Assembly (NCBI GenBank): GCA_020310875.1 | Contig: MU260072.1 | Span: forward strand, 346,001-410,000 | From: Ceratopteris richardii | Lineage: Eukaryota > Streptophyta > Polypodiopsida > Polypodiales > Pteridaceae | Direction of reading: 5' to 3' | Length of the DNA stretch: 64,000 nt | Shown here: positions 12,821 to 25,103 of the stretch, one piece after another | How the letters are laid out: every line of letters starts with the position of its first letter | Position numbering within the stretch: position 1 is the stretch's first letter | Notes under the pieces: model-generated | Seen by the model: the letters and a program-made list of their open reading frames with translations, nothing else | Told to the model about the DNA's origin: nothing | Database searches by the model: none | Translations under genes and position numbers: made by a program

Positions 12821-13673
12821 AAATATGCCTTTATGGATGTCCAATACGAATTAGCTCTTAACCAACTCAACAATTTAATTTGGTTTCAATTAGTTGTGCT
12901 ACTAGATTATGTAAGAATACCTTGAAGGCAATGAAGATCCATGGGAAATCTTGTAGAATTTCTCCTCAAAGAATGAAAAAAATTGTATGGTGATTTCTAT
13001 GTCACTCAAGTATTTCAAATTCTGTTGAGAGATAAATAAGTATTCTAAAAGGCCATGGATACAAAGATGGAAGAAGAATTTGGTTCAACAATAAATAATA
13101 GGAATTATTATTTGATTTTTAATGTGGAGAATCTTAATAGACATATGAAGATGTGATGGTTCTTGGAGAGAGGATGCTTATTCATAGAGTCTAGACTCCA
13201 AATATATGGCAAATGATATGTGTTCTAGGTTTCTAGTACTTAAATTGGGAATAGAAATTGATCATGCAATGATAATGTACAAAAGAATATATCATGAATT
13301 ATTTAAAAAGGTTAATTGAAAGATAAATATACAAAAATTGATTTTTTTCTAATGCATTTGCTAAATTATACAATAAATAATACACTTATGAAATAATTAT
13401 CAATAGTACTTAGAGGTATCACACTCAATGCAATTATTATCAACCCTGACTTGGGTATGTGCAAAATTGAAAAATGGGTTCTAGCGTGATTTTTCATGTA
13501 CCAAAAAAGTTATCAATTCCATTATGGTCATTAGTTAAATATTGTACCTCAATGAAGCATGGGCAAACATTAAAGGTTATAAGAAAGACAATGGTGGAAA
13601 ATGATGCAAATGAGTCATTGGACATAGTCATTACAAAGCCCAATATGGGCAAACCAAGTAAATTCTCATAGGA
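12821..13673 (+). other. No gene recognised; continues pre-insertion sequence
   Basis: An AT-rich stretch that continues the coding-like sequence cut by copia-A. A 65-codon open stretch at 13474-13671 shows no recognised motif. Confidence 0.4.
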
Positions 13674-14150
13674 TCACTTAGGTAGAGCTTTAAATGTCTC
13701 AATGATGCTTTTGGAAAACAGGAAATCTACTATTTTTGCCTCAATAACAATTTTAGGACAATTCTTTATGACATGATCTTTAAGAAAATTCTTGACATTT
13801 TTGGAAGATAAGAAATCGGCTACTTTTGCCTCAATGAAAAGTTTAGGACAATTCTTTATAACATGGTCTTTTGGAAAATTCTTTATAACATGGTCTTTTG
13901 GACAATTCTTTATAACATAATCATTATTGACCTTATAGTACTTGCAAACAGTGTTTCTTTTTATATATTTTCTTCCCAACTTTGTCTTCCTTCTTTACAA
14001 GGTGCAACATTTATAGATTTTTTCCTAGTAGAGAAAGAGTCTTATAGGCCTCTTTATGATTGCCCTTTTGATGAGCAACAAAAGCTTGATTTGCAACACA
14101 CATAATGGAGATGATTTGTCTACATTGATCTTCCTATAGCAAAACCTAGA
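13674..14150 (-). pseudogene. copia gag C-terminal remnant with duplicated zinc knuckle
   Basis: The - strand reads NQAFVAHQKGNHKEAY near 14100-14050, matching DQAFLASQKAKGKW of copia-A gag. A repeated knuckle follows: CKYYKVNNDYVIKNCPK, then two or three further DHVIKNCPK-type copies. Internal duplication of the CCHC region and loss of several Cys/His residues make it a remnant. It is in the opposite orientation to the gag N-terminal part immediately to its right. Confidence 0.75.
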
Positions 14151-14270
14151 TTAATTGTTTATATGTCAAGGCATGAAGTCTACTACACTTATTGTAGGGT
14201 TCCACAAGTACTCCTATTTGATGTTTTCAAGAAAAAATAATTTCTTTTGCATCTAGTACAATCATTGATC

Positions 14271-15060
14271 ATGGCTCGAAACAATAATGTATTTCGTATG
14301 TTGGCTATTGAGTGTAAGTTAGATAGCTCCAATTACCCATTATGGTCATACATGATACAACATATATTGGTTGCAAAGGGATTATGGAATATTCAGCGAA
14401 GTGTTGAAGTATGTTTACTACTAATGCTCTAAATATAGCTGATGTTGGTGGTGTTGAGATACTATAGTTTCTAGTTTTAGTGAAATTCATATTTCCGTTC
14501 TTCTTGAAACTCCTATTTTAATTATGTCAGGTATACCATTAACACCTGTAACCACTATAGAGCAACTTTGATGGGGTGGAAGCAATGCAAAAACATATGT
14601 ATTGATTGCTTTGTGTATTTAGTGTTCCATTATCCTTCATATTTGCTCATGCAAAAAATTTGAGAATGATTGGGAAATGCTTGCCACATTGTATCAAGCA
14701 AGAAATGAGGCTCCTATTTCTTATCTTGAAAAATAATTCGAGAGTGATCATATGAGCAAAGGTGATTCTATGTAAAATTTTCTTACAAATATCAAATATT
14801 TAAAGGAGCAATTGATTGTTGCAAATGATTTTTCACCAAATAGCCCAATTATGCAGATTGTTCTTAATGGAATCTTTGATTCATATCAAAGTTTTATTTT
14901 GTATCTTTTTTATATAGCATGAAGGAAATCCAAATGCCCTAATATTTGAAGATGTAGTTTTTGTTTTGTTAAAAAATGATCAATCTAGGCAAAACAAGTC
15001 GGTTATGCATTTTGTAGATCAAGCCTTTGTTGCTTGTTGATAGGGCAACAATAAAGGAAG
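14271..15060 (+). pseudogene. copia gag N-terminal remnant
   Basis: The reading begins MARNNNVFRMLAIECKLDSS, then NYPLWSYMIQHILVAKGLWN, and continues with stops and frameshifts to KEQLIVANDF near 14810 and VDQAFVAC near 15020. This is the copia-A gag from its start to the segment before the zinc knuckle. It keeps Gln (CAA) where copia-A has TAG at 8765, which helps date that lesion. Confidence 0.8.
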
Positions 15061-15254
15061 CTCTTTCTCCGATAAGCAAACATTTGTAAAATGCTTATCA
15101 AAGTTTTGTTTCCACTATTTGGTTGATGATGAAAAGTTAAGTTTTGTAGCAATTTGAGGAAGCGAACAAGGGTGTGTTGGCAATGCACCTCAAAAAGCAA
15201 TGACCTCTAACATCAGTTCCTGGATTTCAGAGAGTGAGAATGCACACACATTGC

Positions 15255-15411
15255 ATGAGGAAGAATCTTAGAAGCACAACACAAAGAATTGCTAAGTGTC
15301 AAATGCACAAAAGATAAGTAGCCCTTTAGGAGTTACGGATGTATATACAAGCGAGGGAAGAAAAAATATGCTAACAATCTTAATAGTCAAAGATAATGGA
15401 TTTCTTCAACA
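15255..15411 (-). repeat. copia-A-type LTR remnant, reversed
   Basis: The reverse complement of 15311-15370 matches the middle of the copia-A LTR (TTGTATATA, then CTAAAGGGCTACTTATCTT). A TGTTGA-like start falls at 15411 on the - strand. With the - strand gag fragment at 13.7 kb it suggests a - strand element whose gag N-terminal part was later inverted. Confidence 0.65.
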
Positions 15412-16035
15412 AGCACTATGGCATTGCTTTGCATAGCCCGTATTCTTCAATCATTCTATTATTTAATCATTCTATTTCTAATTAGCAGCATTCTTGTCAT
15501 CCCCAATGGAGATACTCTGAACCCTTATATTGATGGATGTGTCGATGAAAAGAGAAGTGTTATGTTCCCATTATAATGGTGATATAATCAAACATCATTC
15601 CATTTTCATGATCACAATTCCTTGTCTTAGATGCACAGCTTCAAGAGAATTACATTATCGTTTGTAGGACTACCGATAAAGTATTGGAGGGATGACCTCA
15701 ACGTCGACTTTCGTCTCGTGTGCACCATCTCTTTGCCTTGCAATTCACCTTCAATTTATTGCTATTGCACACCCATTGCAGATGTGTACCGCTGAACAAC
15801 TGCATTTCTATATTTTATGGTTTATTTGACAATCAAGGGATGTGGTTTATTTCAAGCAAAACATTTCCCAAGATATAATTCTTGACACCACTTTTGAGAA
15901 TATCTAGTGACAGCAGCCTTGACTCTTCCTTCAGACTGATAAGCTACTTTACTACTTATGATCCTTTCAGGCTGATCTACAGCAGTTTGTCATTCTCCCT
16001 CCGAAACCTGACTTGATGTACATAATAAGAGAAGA
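15412..16035 (+). other. No gene recognised
   Basis: An intergenic stretch between the copia remnant and the microsatellite. I see no convincing reading frame or RNA gene. Confidence 0.4.
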
Positions 16036-16039
16036 TTTT

Positions 16040-16330
16040 AAAAAGAAATGCATATGCATGCATACATGTAGTTGTATTCATGTATGTATAAATGCATGTA
16101 AGTATAAATGCATGTATGTATAGATGCATGGATGCATGCATCCGTGCATGTATGCATGTGTCTATGTGTGCATGTGTGTGTGTGTGTGTCTCTATGTATG
16201 GATGTGTGTATGTGTCTATGTATGGATGTGTGTATGTATCTATGTATGGATGCACGTGTAAGCATGCATGCATGTATGCATGTGTAAGCATGCACGCATG
16301 TATGCATGTGTATGTGAAGTGTATGTGAAG
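16040..16330 (+). repeat. TATG/TGCATG-type microsatellite
   Basis: Interrupted runs of ATGTATG, GCATGCATG and TGTGTG, with a local repeat GGATGTGTGTATGTGTCTATGT. All six frames are open, so the Cys/Met/Val-rich and His/Thr-rich reading frames over it are artefacts. Confidence 0.9.
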
Positions 16331-16334
16331 TGAT

Positions 16335-16815
16335 AAAAGCATTATCATTTTTTGTTCTTTTGTTCTTCACATGTGTTGTACTTTGGCGAAATCTTATTTA
16401 TCAACAAACGTAATTGCTTCTAAGCTAATGCATCCTTATATGTGCCATTTTTTGTCAGCTCACAAAATCCTAGTACACTACCCCCAATAACCTGTCTGAG
16501 CTAAAGCATCCCTATTTTTGCCAAGCTTATCAACCCCTGAAGTGGTAAAATCATTACCGTTTTTTGTTGTTTCGTTCTTTTCATGAATTGCATTTTGATG
16601 GGAGCTTATTTATAGACAGACAAGGGTAATTTGTCTTTGGGCTAATGCACCCCTCCACGTGCCATGTTTGTCAGCCCACAAGTACTAGTAACATTATTTA
16701 CAAGGCAGCATGTCTTTGAGCTAATGCTTCCATAAATGCGTAAAGTTTGTCAATCCATCAAGTGTTACTAAAACTATTTACATCTTTGGCTTCTTGTTCA
16801 CTAATTTCTACACTA
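16335..16815 (+). repeat. Degenerate tandem repeat
   Basis: Recurring blocks: CATTATCATTTTTTGTTCTT... then TTGCTTCTAAGCTAATGCA... then GCCATTTTTTGTCAGCTCACAA. A second copy starts near 16548 and partial copies lie near 16485 and 16708 (GAGCTAAAGCATCC, GAGCTAATGCTTCC). The full unit is a little over 200 bp, with shorter internal sub-repeats. No coding capacity. Confidence 0.6.
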
Positions 16816-16820
16816 GCTCC

Positions 16821-17503
16821 TGTAAGACAATAGTTACGCAATATAACACAGGAGCAGTAGTAGAGAAGATAACAGATATAGGAGAATCTCAACAATTTTC
16901 TACTGGCAGCAAGTACAAAGATGATGGCGTTGTCCACCCGTGCGCTCTCAAGGTAGAGCTTAAATGGTGACCTAGACAACTCTAGATAGGGAGATACAAG
17001 GTAGAGGTATGCTGGCTCAATTCGATATCTCAGGTAGTGCAGAAGTCATGTATATATAGGATCATGGGTGGCCTTCCATGGATGGCTATACATGGGTGAT
17101 AGAGCGTGGGCGGCCACCGCCTGCGTAATTGCCATACACGGCTTAGGCCGATTAAACCGACCTAACAAATATAAATGATTTTTGACTCCGATACGGAATA
17201 TTCAATGGAATATTCACTTTACCGTCGCGTCGGGAGCGCTACCCTCGGACCCCCACCAAGGGGCCCGCTCGCCCCCTTGGACCCCCAGCACGGGCTGCTC
17301 CCCACTGCCCCGGACCCCACAATTGGGGACCGTGGTAACTCCCTTTCCTTACAATACCTTACATGGTCCAATATGACATTCATCCAACATCCAAGTTGGG
17401 ATTCCCATCAATTGGGTAATGCATGCTTGGCTTCTCCTCATAATGGGGGCCTTACAAAATGTGCATACAATCATGAGGGGTAGACAGTGATCATATACTA
17501 ACA
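16821..17503 (-). repeat. copia-B 3' LTR
   Basis: 683 bp, matching 21131-21814 at roughly 93-94% in my hand alignment. It contains a GC-rich block near 17225-17330 unlike the AT-rich surroundings. Confidence 0.95.
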
Positions 17504-19446
17504 CCCCCCCACATTCCAGCATTCCAGTGACTCTCCTTAGGTTTGTTGGAAAACCTGCTTAATACTCCAACAGCATAGCAAATATCTGATCTAGTGTTGC
17601 ACAGAAAAATAAGACTTCCAACGAACTTCCTATACTTCTTAGCATCTACATTAGGCATGTTATCATCCATAGATAGCTTATGATTTACCTCCATAGGTGT
17701 GCTAGTTGGCTTGCAGTCCATCATTCCTAATGCCTTGAGAATTTCTTTGGCATATTTTTGTTGTGAGATGAAAATGCCATCCTTCCTTTGCCATACTTCA
17801 ATTCCCAGACAAAAATGGAGTAGACCTAAGTCTATCATTTCAAACTAAGTTCCCAAGCGGATCCGAGTTTGATTGATGAGTTCCTGATGATCTCTTGTAA
17901 TGATCAAATCATCTACATATACAATGACAACAACTAGCTTGCTATCCCTTTTCGTTACATACAAGTTAGCATCAGAAGTACTCCTTTCAAAACCCATATT
18001 TTTGAAAAAATTATCTATCCATTGGTACCAAGCCCGTGGAGCTTGCTTAAGTCCATACAAAGCTTTCTTCAACCTGCAAACTTTATTTTCTGAATTGGGC
18101 ACCTCAAAACCTGGTGGTTGAGATACAGATACCTCCTCCTTGAGGTGACCATTCAAAAATGCCGATTTGACATCCATCTGGAAAATAGGCCAGGCCTTTT
18201 GTGCAGCTACTGCAAGTACTGTCTGAATAGTTGTCATGCGTGCTATTGGTGCAAAAGTTTCTTGAACATCAAATCCTTCGATATGTGAAAAACCCTGTGC
18301 AACTGATCTTGCCTTATACTTTTCTAATGTTCCATCTGCTTTATACTTAGCTTTCCAAATCCATTTAGTACCTATTACCTTCTTCTTTGGCGGCAAGTCG
18401 ACTAGATCCCATGTATCATTTTTTAGTATACTATCATACTCAGACTGCATTGCCGCTCTCCAATCCGGATCATCAAGGGCTTCTTCAATGTTGATAGGTT
18501 CCTTTATCGAGCCCATGATATCTGCCATTAGAGCCATGTTAACAATGTGTTCTGAGGCTCTTCTTTGCTCCTTTATTCTCTTTGATCTTCGTAATCCATG
18601 CGAGGATGATTTTGGTACATCTACATGTGGATTGTGATCATCAAAGAGTTGTTGTGCCCACTTCGGTAGTGGCTTACGCTGTGCAGCTACAACTGCTTGG
18701 CTTTTTATTGAGGAAATTTTTTCATCAGATGTTTCCTCCTCAACAACTTTAACCTGTCTTTTGATAGGCACAAGGTGAGATATTTCTCTGTTTGATGAGA
18801 TAGTAGATTTATCTTTATCTTCTACTAAGTGTGATCGTTCATCAAACACCACATCTCGGCTGACAAAAATCTTCATTGCCTCAGGATCCCACAACCTGTA
18901 TGCTTTAGACTCTTCACTATATCCTAGGAAGACACACTTTTTGCTTTTTGAATCCAACTTTGATCTTGTTGAATCAGGAATATGTGCATAGCAAAAACAA
19001 CCAAAAATCCTGAAATGCAAAACTGAAGGCTTTTTACCAGAATATGCTTCTTGAGGAGTCATCCCCTTTAGTGCTTTTGTGTAGCTTCGATTGAGGATGT
19101 AGACTGTTGTATTGACTGCTTCTACCCAGAATGAATCGGGCATGTCTTGAGCCTTTAACATACACCGAGCCATTTCAACTATTGTCCTGTTCCTGCGCTC
19201 AACAACACCATTTTGTTGAGGTGTATGAGTTGTGGTAAGTTGCCTTTTCACACCATGCTCCTTACAATAATTATTAAATTCTCTTGACAAGAATTCACCT
19301 CCTCTATCTGTTCTGAATTTCTTCAGTTTCCTTCCTGATTCATTTTCCACATACTTATGCCACGTTTTAAATTTTTCAAAAGCATCAGCCTTCTCTCGAA
19401 TGAAATAAACCCACATCTTTCTACTATAATCGTCGACTAACAGCAA
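17491..19446 (-). pseudogene. copia-B pol: integrase and reverse transcriptase, 3' truncated
   Basis: The 19446-17845 reading is open for 533 codons: integrase ([34 protein letters not shown], catalytic D-D-E) then reverse transcriptase ([36 protein letters not shown]). A frame change near 17840 leads to 17838-17491 (DLGLLHFCLGIEVWQ to FSNKPKESHWNA). The reading then enters the polypurine tract (GMWGG), so the RNase H domain expected next is deleted. The integrase-RT part is the best preserved copia coding sequence in the window. Confidence 0.94.
17504..17517 (-). other. copia-B polypurine tract
   Basis: On the - strand, GGAATGTGGGGGGG lies directly before the LTR start TGTTAG. This is the expected site of plus-strand priming. 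Confidence 0.85.
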
Positions 19447-19449
19447 AAA

Positions 19450-20100
19450 GATCCTCCTAAAGCAGGTGTAGACATTTTACCACAGAGATCAGCATGTACC
19501 AACTCTAGAGGAGCTTGAGATCGATTGCTAATCTCTCTTGGAAATGCCTTTCGTTGTTGCTTGCCCATCATACAAGCTTCACAAGGTTCTTATAACTCTG
19601 AAAATGCAGGCAAATGAGCAATCATCCATGTTCTTTGCATCTCCTTCAAAACTGCAAATCTGAGATTCCCAAATCGTTGGTGCCATAACCTACTTACATC
19701 TTTATCATCTGTAGCAATTAAAGCACTTAACTCATACAAGTTATCCCGTCGTATGCCTTAACCTACAACATTACCTAATGAATCCATGATTTCTGCACCA
19801 CTCTTATTAAAGTGAACTTCAAGTGCACGATCTGTTATTATAGAAACTGACAACAAATTTCTTTTAAGTGTAGGTACATAGAGAACATCGGATAAATTTT
19901 TCTCAGCACCTGGAGAAGTGATAAAAGAGATGGTTCCAGTTCCTTCGACTGGACACTTGGAGTCATTTCCCACCACTACATTGATGGATTCCCACAGAGG
20001 CACTAGGGAACTATACCAATCCTTTTTACTGGTCATATGGCGAGAAGCTCCACTATCTAAAATACATGGTTCATCAACATGAGCTTGAGCAGATGAGCAT
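19450..20100 (-). pseudogene. copia-B protease and pre-integrase region
   Basis: The - strand near 20075 gives CILDSGASRHMTSKKDW, an aspartic protease of copia type with DSGA intact, followed by LSDVLYVPTLKRNLLSVS. After a stop near 19758 the GAG-pre-integrase motif is readable (LWHQRFGNL near 19680, CEACMMGKQ near 19570) up to the integrase. Two nonsense codons and a frame break from gag interrupt it. Confidence 0.88.
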
Positions 20101-20106
20101 ACCTCT

Positions 20107-21035
20107 TCAATAGCTACCCAGAGTTCCAGCTCTCTGTTGTTTGCAGACTCTGTTCTTCCATGATGATTTTACAGTCTCATTCCGTTCATCAGCTTGCTTC
20201 TTTGTGCAATCCTTGATGTCATGGTCTTTCTTTTCACAATAGAAGCAACTTCTTGTGAACTTTTTCTTCTTTGGCTTCTTTTTTGATCCATCAGAAGAGC
20301 CTTTACCTTTTGCATTTGCTGAGAATGCAACATCACTTGTACTTTGCCGATTCTTCAGTCGCATCTCTTCTTCTAAAAACATCGCACAAAACTCTTCAAA
20401 TGTAAGGGGAGTTGGTCTTACCTGAGTGTTAAGGGTTGTGACTAATCCATCATACTTTGCTGGAAGAACACGTACACATCTTCGAGCCAGCTCTTCTAGT
20501 ATTATAACAACATCAACTGCAACCAAATGATCTTGAAGATGTTTTATCCGTTTGATAAAATATTCAACCTTTTCAGAATCAAAATGCTTTTCATTTGCCA
20601 ACTGATTTTCTAAATTTTGTATCCTAGTATGGTTCTTGGTCTCATATTGACGAGCCAATATGCCCCAAGCCTCATGTGATTTAGTAGTATGTTGAACTAA
20701 AGTAAGCACAAAATCACTTACACTGGTGACAAATGCACATAATGCATCAGCATTCCGCCTCTTCCAAGCTCGTAGAAGATCTGGATCTGGCTGAATCGTC
20801 AATCTTGAATTTGCTGGATCTTCAATTGGTAAGGCTCTAGATCCAATCCCATCAGTCCCATGACAGTGTCAAGTAATTCATAGGAGTCCAAAATTGCAGA
20901 AATTTTGAACTTCCAGAGTGTATAGTTGGTTCCATCCAGCTTCCCTTCAATGAATGCATGTGGGCGAATTCGAATACGTGCAACATTAATATTACTTGAA
21001 GCACCAAGACCAGTGTTTGACGATAAAGCCATCAT
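20107..21035 (-). pseudogene. copia-B gag
   Basis: The start is MMALSSNTGLGASSNINVAR at 21035. The N-terminal part includes FIEGKLDGTNYTLWKFKI. A frameshift near 20800 leads into a 231-codon stretch with the copia gag core (WGILARQYETKNHTRIQNL) and an intact zinc knuckle CFYCEKKDHDIKDC near 20225. A run of Lys precedes the knuckle. The frame ends at 20107 without reaching the protease frame. Confidence 0.92.
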
Positions 21036-21118
21036 GTAATCACTCGAATAATCTACTGATATTCTAGTCTTCTAGTAGGCTAAAATAGTGATACTTCTCA
21101 AGCTATTCGAACCTTATG

Positions 21119-21130
21119 GCTCTAATACCA
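21119..21130 (-). other. copia-B primer-binding site
   Basis: On the - strand, TGGTATTAGAGC directly follows the LTR end TCTTACA. It differs by one base from the usual initiator-tRNA-Met site TGGTATCAGAGC. Confidence 0.92.
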
Positions 21131-21814
21131 TGTAAGACAATAGTTACGCAATATAACACAGGAGTAGCAGAGAAGATAACAAATATAGGAGAATCTCAAC
21201 AATTTTCTACTTGCTGCAAGTACAAAGATGATGGCGTTGTCCACCCGTGCGCTTTCAAGGTAGAGCTTAAATGGTGATCTAGACAACTCTAGATAGGGAG
21301 ATAAAAGGTAGAGGTATGTTGGCTCAATTCGATATCTCAGGTAGTGTAGAAGTCATGTATATATAAGATCATGGGTGGCCTTCCATGGACGGCTATACAT
21401 GGGCGGTAGAGCGTGGGTGGCCACCGCCCGCGTAATTGCCATACACGGCTTGCGCCGGTTGAACCTACCTAACAAACATAAATGATTTCCGACTCCGATA
21501 GAGAATATTCAATGGAATATTCCCTTTACCGTCGCACCGGGGGTGCTACCCCCCCCCCAACCCCCACCAGGAGGCCCGCTGGCCTCCTTGGACCCCCAAC
21601 CGAGGCTGCTCCCCGCTACCCCAGACCCCACAATTGGGGACCCTGGTAACTCCCTTTCCTTACAATACCTTACATGGTCCAATATGACCTTCATCCAACA
21701 TCCAAGTTGGGATTCCCATCAATTGGGTAATGCACGCTTGGCTTCTCCTCATAATGGGGGCCTTACAAAATGTGCATACAATCATGAGGGGTAGACATTG
21801 ATCATATACTAACA
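21131..21814 (-). repeat. copia-B 5' LTR
   Basis: A 684-bp LTR with TG...CA ends. A poly-C run (21549-21557) and a GC-rich block near 21540-21630 are the main features besides the match to the 3' LTR. Confidence 0.95.
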
Positions 21815-21819
21815 GCTCC

Positions 21820-24800
21820 TTCGTTGGTTGGTTATTCCTTTCCAGCCAACCACTTTATCCAAGACCATTACTTCCATCCCAAATGATGACAGAAACATGC
21901 TTGTTCCTTAATTAATTTGTCTAGAAATGGCTAAGTTCATAACAAAGAAAGCATGAGTCTCTAAGCGTGCTCAATCGCAAACCAAAAAATCTCCCACACC
22001 TCTCATGGATAGAGCGGCATGTAAATCCTTCATAGACGTATCTTATTCTTACTTCTAAAGATAATAAGTGTATAGAGCACCATCCCAACGTTTTCTTTGA
22101 CTTTCCCTATGGTATTTCAATTTAAGTATTATAAAAATAAAAAACATATATATAAAAACAAAAAAAAATAAAATTATTATTAAAAAAATAAAAAAGTTAC
22201 TTATTGGAAAAAAAAAACTCTTCCAGAGTTCAGATTGGCTTCAAGCCCATCACATGCATTAAGCTGGTTCATTGTCGTACTTATACAACTTGCAAAAGCA
22301 TTCTTTGTCCTTGAGAACGTTCAATGATACTTAATTGTCTCCAAAATAGTACAATCATATGCTCGAACAAGTGCATGGGCTAGCTCTACTGCGAAGGAGA
22401 CTCCCTGCAAAATATAACACAATTCCTATGTCACAAAGAGCACGTGTGCGCCCCAACAACTTCAGTCTCAGTATCACCAGTGGGCACGTTTTCATTCATC
22501 CTAATGGATTACATCAACCAGGAATTGTTTTTGGGTTTGTCCATTAATACAACCATATTTTGAAGCTTTCTATATATATTCTTCTAGAAGTGAGGGCCAA
22601 AAGTAGCTAATGACTCTTGTAACCTTGAATATGTAAGAAGTTAAATCCACAAACTAGGTGGTATACTGGTTATCAGGCTATTTTAAGTACACTGCACACA
22701 TACACATAGCATGCGTACATACACTTCAGATATGTCAGCAGCAAAACATATATGTATGAACTTAAAGGCTGCATGGTTATAAATAAAATACCTCTATAAA
22801 CACCACATATACGCATGCATACAAGAGGATGTCTGCATCAAAGACCTCCCCCTGTAAATTTAACAATTTCCTTGCCATTATATATCAAACTGCCCCGCCA
22901 GCAAATTTTTACTTCTCTCCATTTATAGATCCTCTACATTGAAATTTAAAAAAAACGAACAGGGAAACAATTTTCAAGTTTAAGATCGTTCCCAACATTG
23001 AGATTTGTACAGTCCTATGGTTCAAAAGAAAAAAGATGGCCTCTTATTCATTCTTATGAAGTTTTCTTTATTACTCTGATATTTGATGGTTTTGATAAGG
23101 ATGTTGATAATTTAGACATTTCCAAAGCAAATGTTTACCATTTATATATTCAGACTACTGTCCTCTTTTCCTTTCATTAAAATGCAAATTGTGTAGACCT
23201 TGAGAACGAAGTCCAATTTCACTTTGAACTAAAAGACAAAATTGCCAACCACTCTCAGTGAGACATTTTGTCCCTCCCACGAGCAAACATTGTAAGATAG
23301 CATTCATTATTTTCTGCGCATCTGCAAGCTTTTACTTTCCCAAATAGAAGAGCTACACATGAAAAAATATGCTCTCAGCTCAATGGCCACAAATCAAGGA
23401 ATCCTACCAGCAACGATTCATAGTTTCATACTCATTTCTGTTTTCAGTTTACTGAATGCATGTGAAACTCTCAAAAACAGGATCATAGATCTACTGGCAA
23501 TCCACATTGTCTGTAACCTGCTTCGATAAGTTAGCCCAGAAGAGGAATCCCCTAAGATAACCAGGACAGAACGAAAGCAGCTACATTCTATCACCTAACC
23601 ATTTTAAAACTGAGCCTGCTTCAGCTACATGATTAGCCACTGAAAAATGGACAGCTAAAACAGATTCAGAAAGATCAGTCAGTTACAGTAGGCCTAGTGA
23701 TTTATGTTGATACTGCTAACTTCAGTGACAAAACTAGAAATTAAATACTTCTGAACATCCTTAGCTCTGATCGGTTCACTCTCCATTGGAAATACTCAGG
23801 AAACTGGGCAAGAATTCTTGCATAGATGTATGCATCAAGAATATTACAAATTCTGTCTGGCTCTTTTGGTATACATTTCTTCCTTTACTCCTTACTCCGT
23901 GGCAGAAGAAGCTGGATGAGATGGCAGTGTCATCATTTTACAATTGGAAATGGAAAAAGGAAGATCCAAAAACGGTAAACATTTAGCCAGAGAGGAATGC
24001 CTAATGTGCTAGTGGCTGCACAACCACATGTTCCTTATATCTAGAAGGATTATTAAACCCAAATCTTATGACGTCATTGATAATGAAAGCAAAACAAATC
24101 ACACATAGTACACTGATGCCATTCCATTTTACCTACAAGAGACTCAGAAAGCACTGAGTTGTACAGACTATCTACATAAATTATTGAAATGAACATTCCT
24201 GAGCTTTCAGATCCTCGTATAGATTCACCCCATGTACTGCAACAGCATTCTCCTTGGCCTTCAGAATGTATATTCTTTTGAAGCTGGAAGGGAATTGTTT
24301 ATAATAAGCACTCTAGTGATGTATCTGATACTCGTTGCTGTGTAACCTAATGCTCCATGGATCAAAATGAATACAATAACATGAAAGAGTATAACCCTAT
24401 TTTTAGGGCCTTATCACTTCAGTAGACCTGATGAAGGCAACTTCAGAAAGCCTCTTATGACAGCTGTTGATGGAAATTCAGAACAAGTATTACAAGGTTA
24501 AAAAGCCAGCAACCCCTCAATTCGAAATGGGTGGTCTTGGAGATATAAGCAAACCAATAATTGCAGTGCGAGAGCCACTGAGGTGTCCAAAAGCTCACTC
24601 CGAATCTACAAACATGGCAGCAACTGAAGTTCCTTCAAACAGACAGCAAAGCTCAAAGGCTGATTCGATCTGTGACTAAGATATGCATTGTACTGGCTAA
24701 CATTCAAATTGCCTCTTTCGAATTGTCTCATAGTATAATAGAGAAAAAGCAAGCCATACATTTAAAATATCAAATTAGGCATGATAAGCTCTTCTAACTC

Positions 24801-24983
24801 GATGGCTCTTAGACTCCAGAGATTTATTCTGTCTCTATATGGTAAATAATGGTTGAGAATTGGTGGATTTGATATTGATGGAAAACTGAATGCCCAGAGC
24901 ATATAACATACCCTGGTGGTCTATCACTTTGCCAGCTTACAATAAAAAAAAGAAACAGCAAGTGTACAAAGTGATCATTGAAG
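21820..24983 (+). other. No gene recognised; 3' flank of CLC
   Basis: AT-rich sequence with short open stretches only. The part nearest 24983 is probably the 3' untranslated region of the - strand CLC gene. I could not fix a polyadenylation site. The 70-codon + strand stretch at 24467-24679 has no recognised motif. Confidence 0.4.
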
Positions 24984-25103
24984 CTAAGCAGAGGGCTGCA
25001 CATGCAAGCGGTTCCACTTGTTAGCCCTCAAATGAGGATAGAGCCCAAGTACATGTTCTGGCATAAAATCATGCCGAGTCAAAATTCCTGATATCGGGGA
25101 TGC
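24984..25103 (-). CDS. CLC: CLC exon 7
   Basis: Acceptor CATTGCAG. Codes the last 39 residues (ASPISGILTRHDFMPEHVLG to VQPSA) and the TAG stop at 24984-24986. GILTRHDF closes CBS2. Intron 6 is 283 bp. Confidence 0.94.
   Translation of the reverse strand, partial: ASPISGILTRHDFMPEHVLGLYPHLRANKWNRLHVQPSA

Larger units (their letters stand above)
16821..21814 (-). mobile_element. copia-B: full-length Ty1/copia element lacking RNase H
   Basis: A 4994-bp element on the - strand bounded by the perfect 5-bp target duplication GCTCC (16816-16820 and 21815-21819). It has about 684-bp LTRs starting TGTTAGTATATGATC and ending TTGTCTTACA, a primer-binding site at 21119-21130, gag, protease, integrase and reverse transcriptase, and a G-rich polypurine tract. 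The reading stops after the RT tail and runs directly into the polypurine tract, so RNase H is missing. It is a different family from copia-A. Confidence 0.96.
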
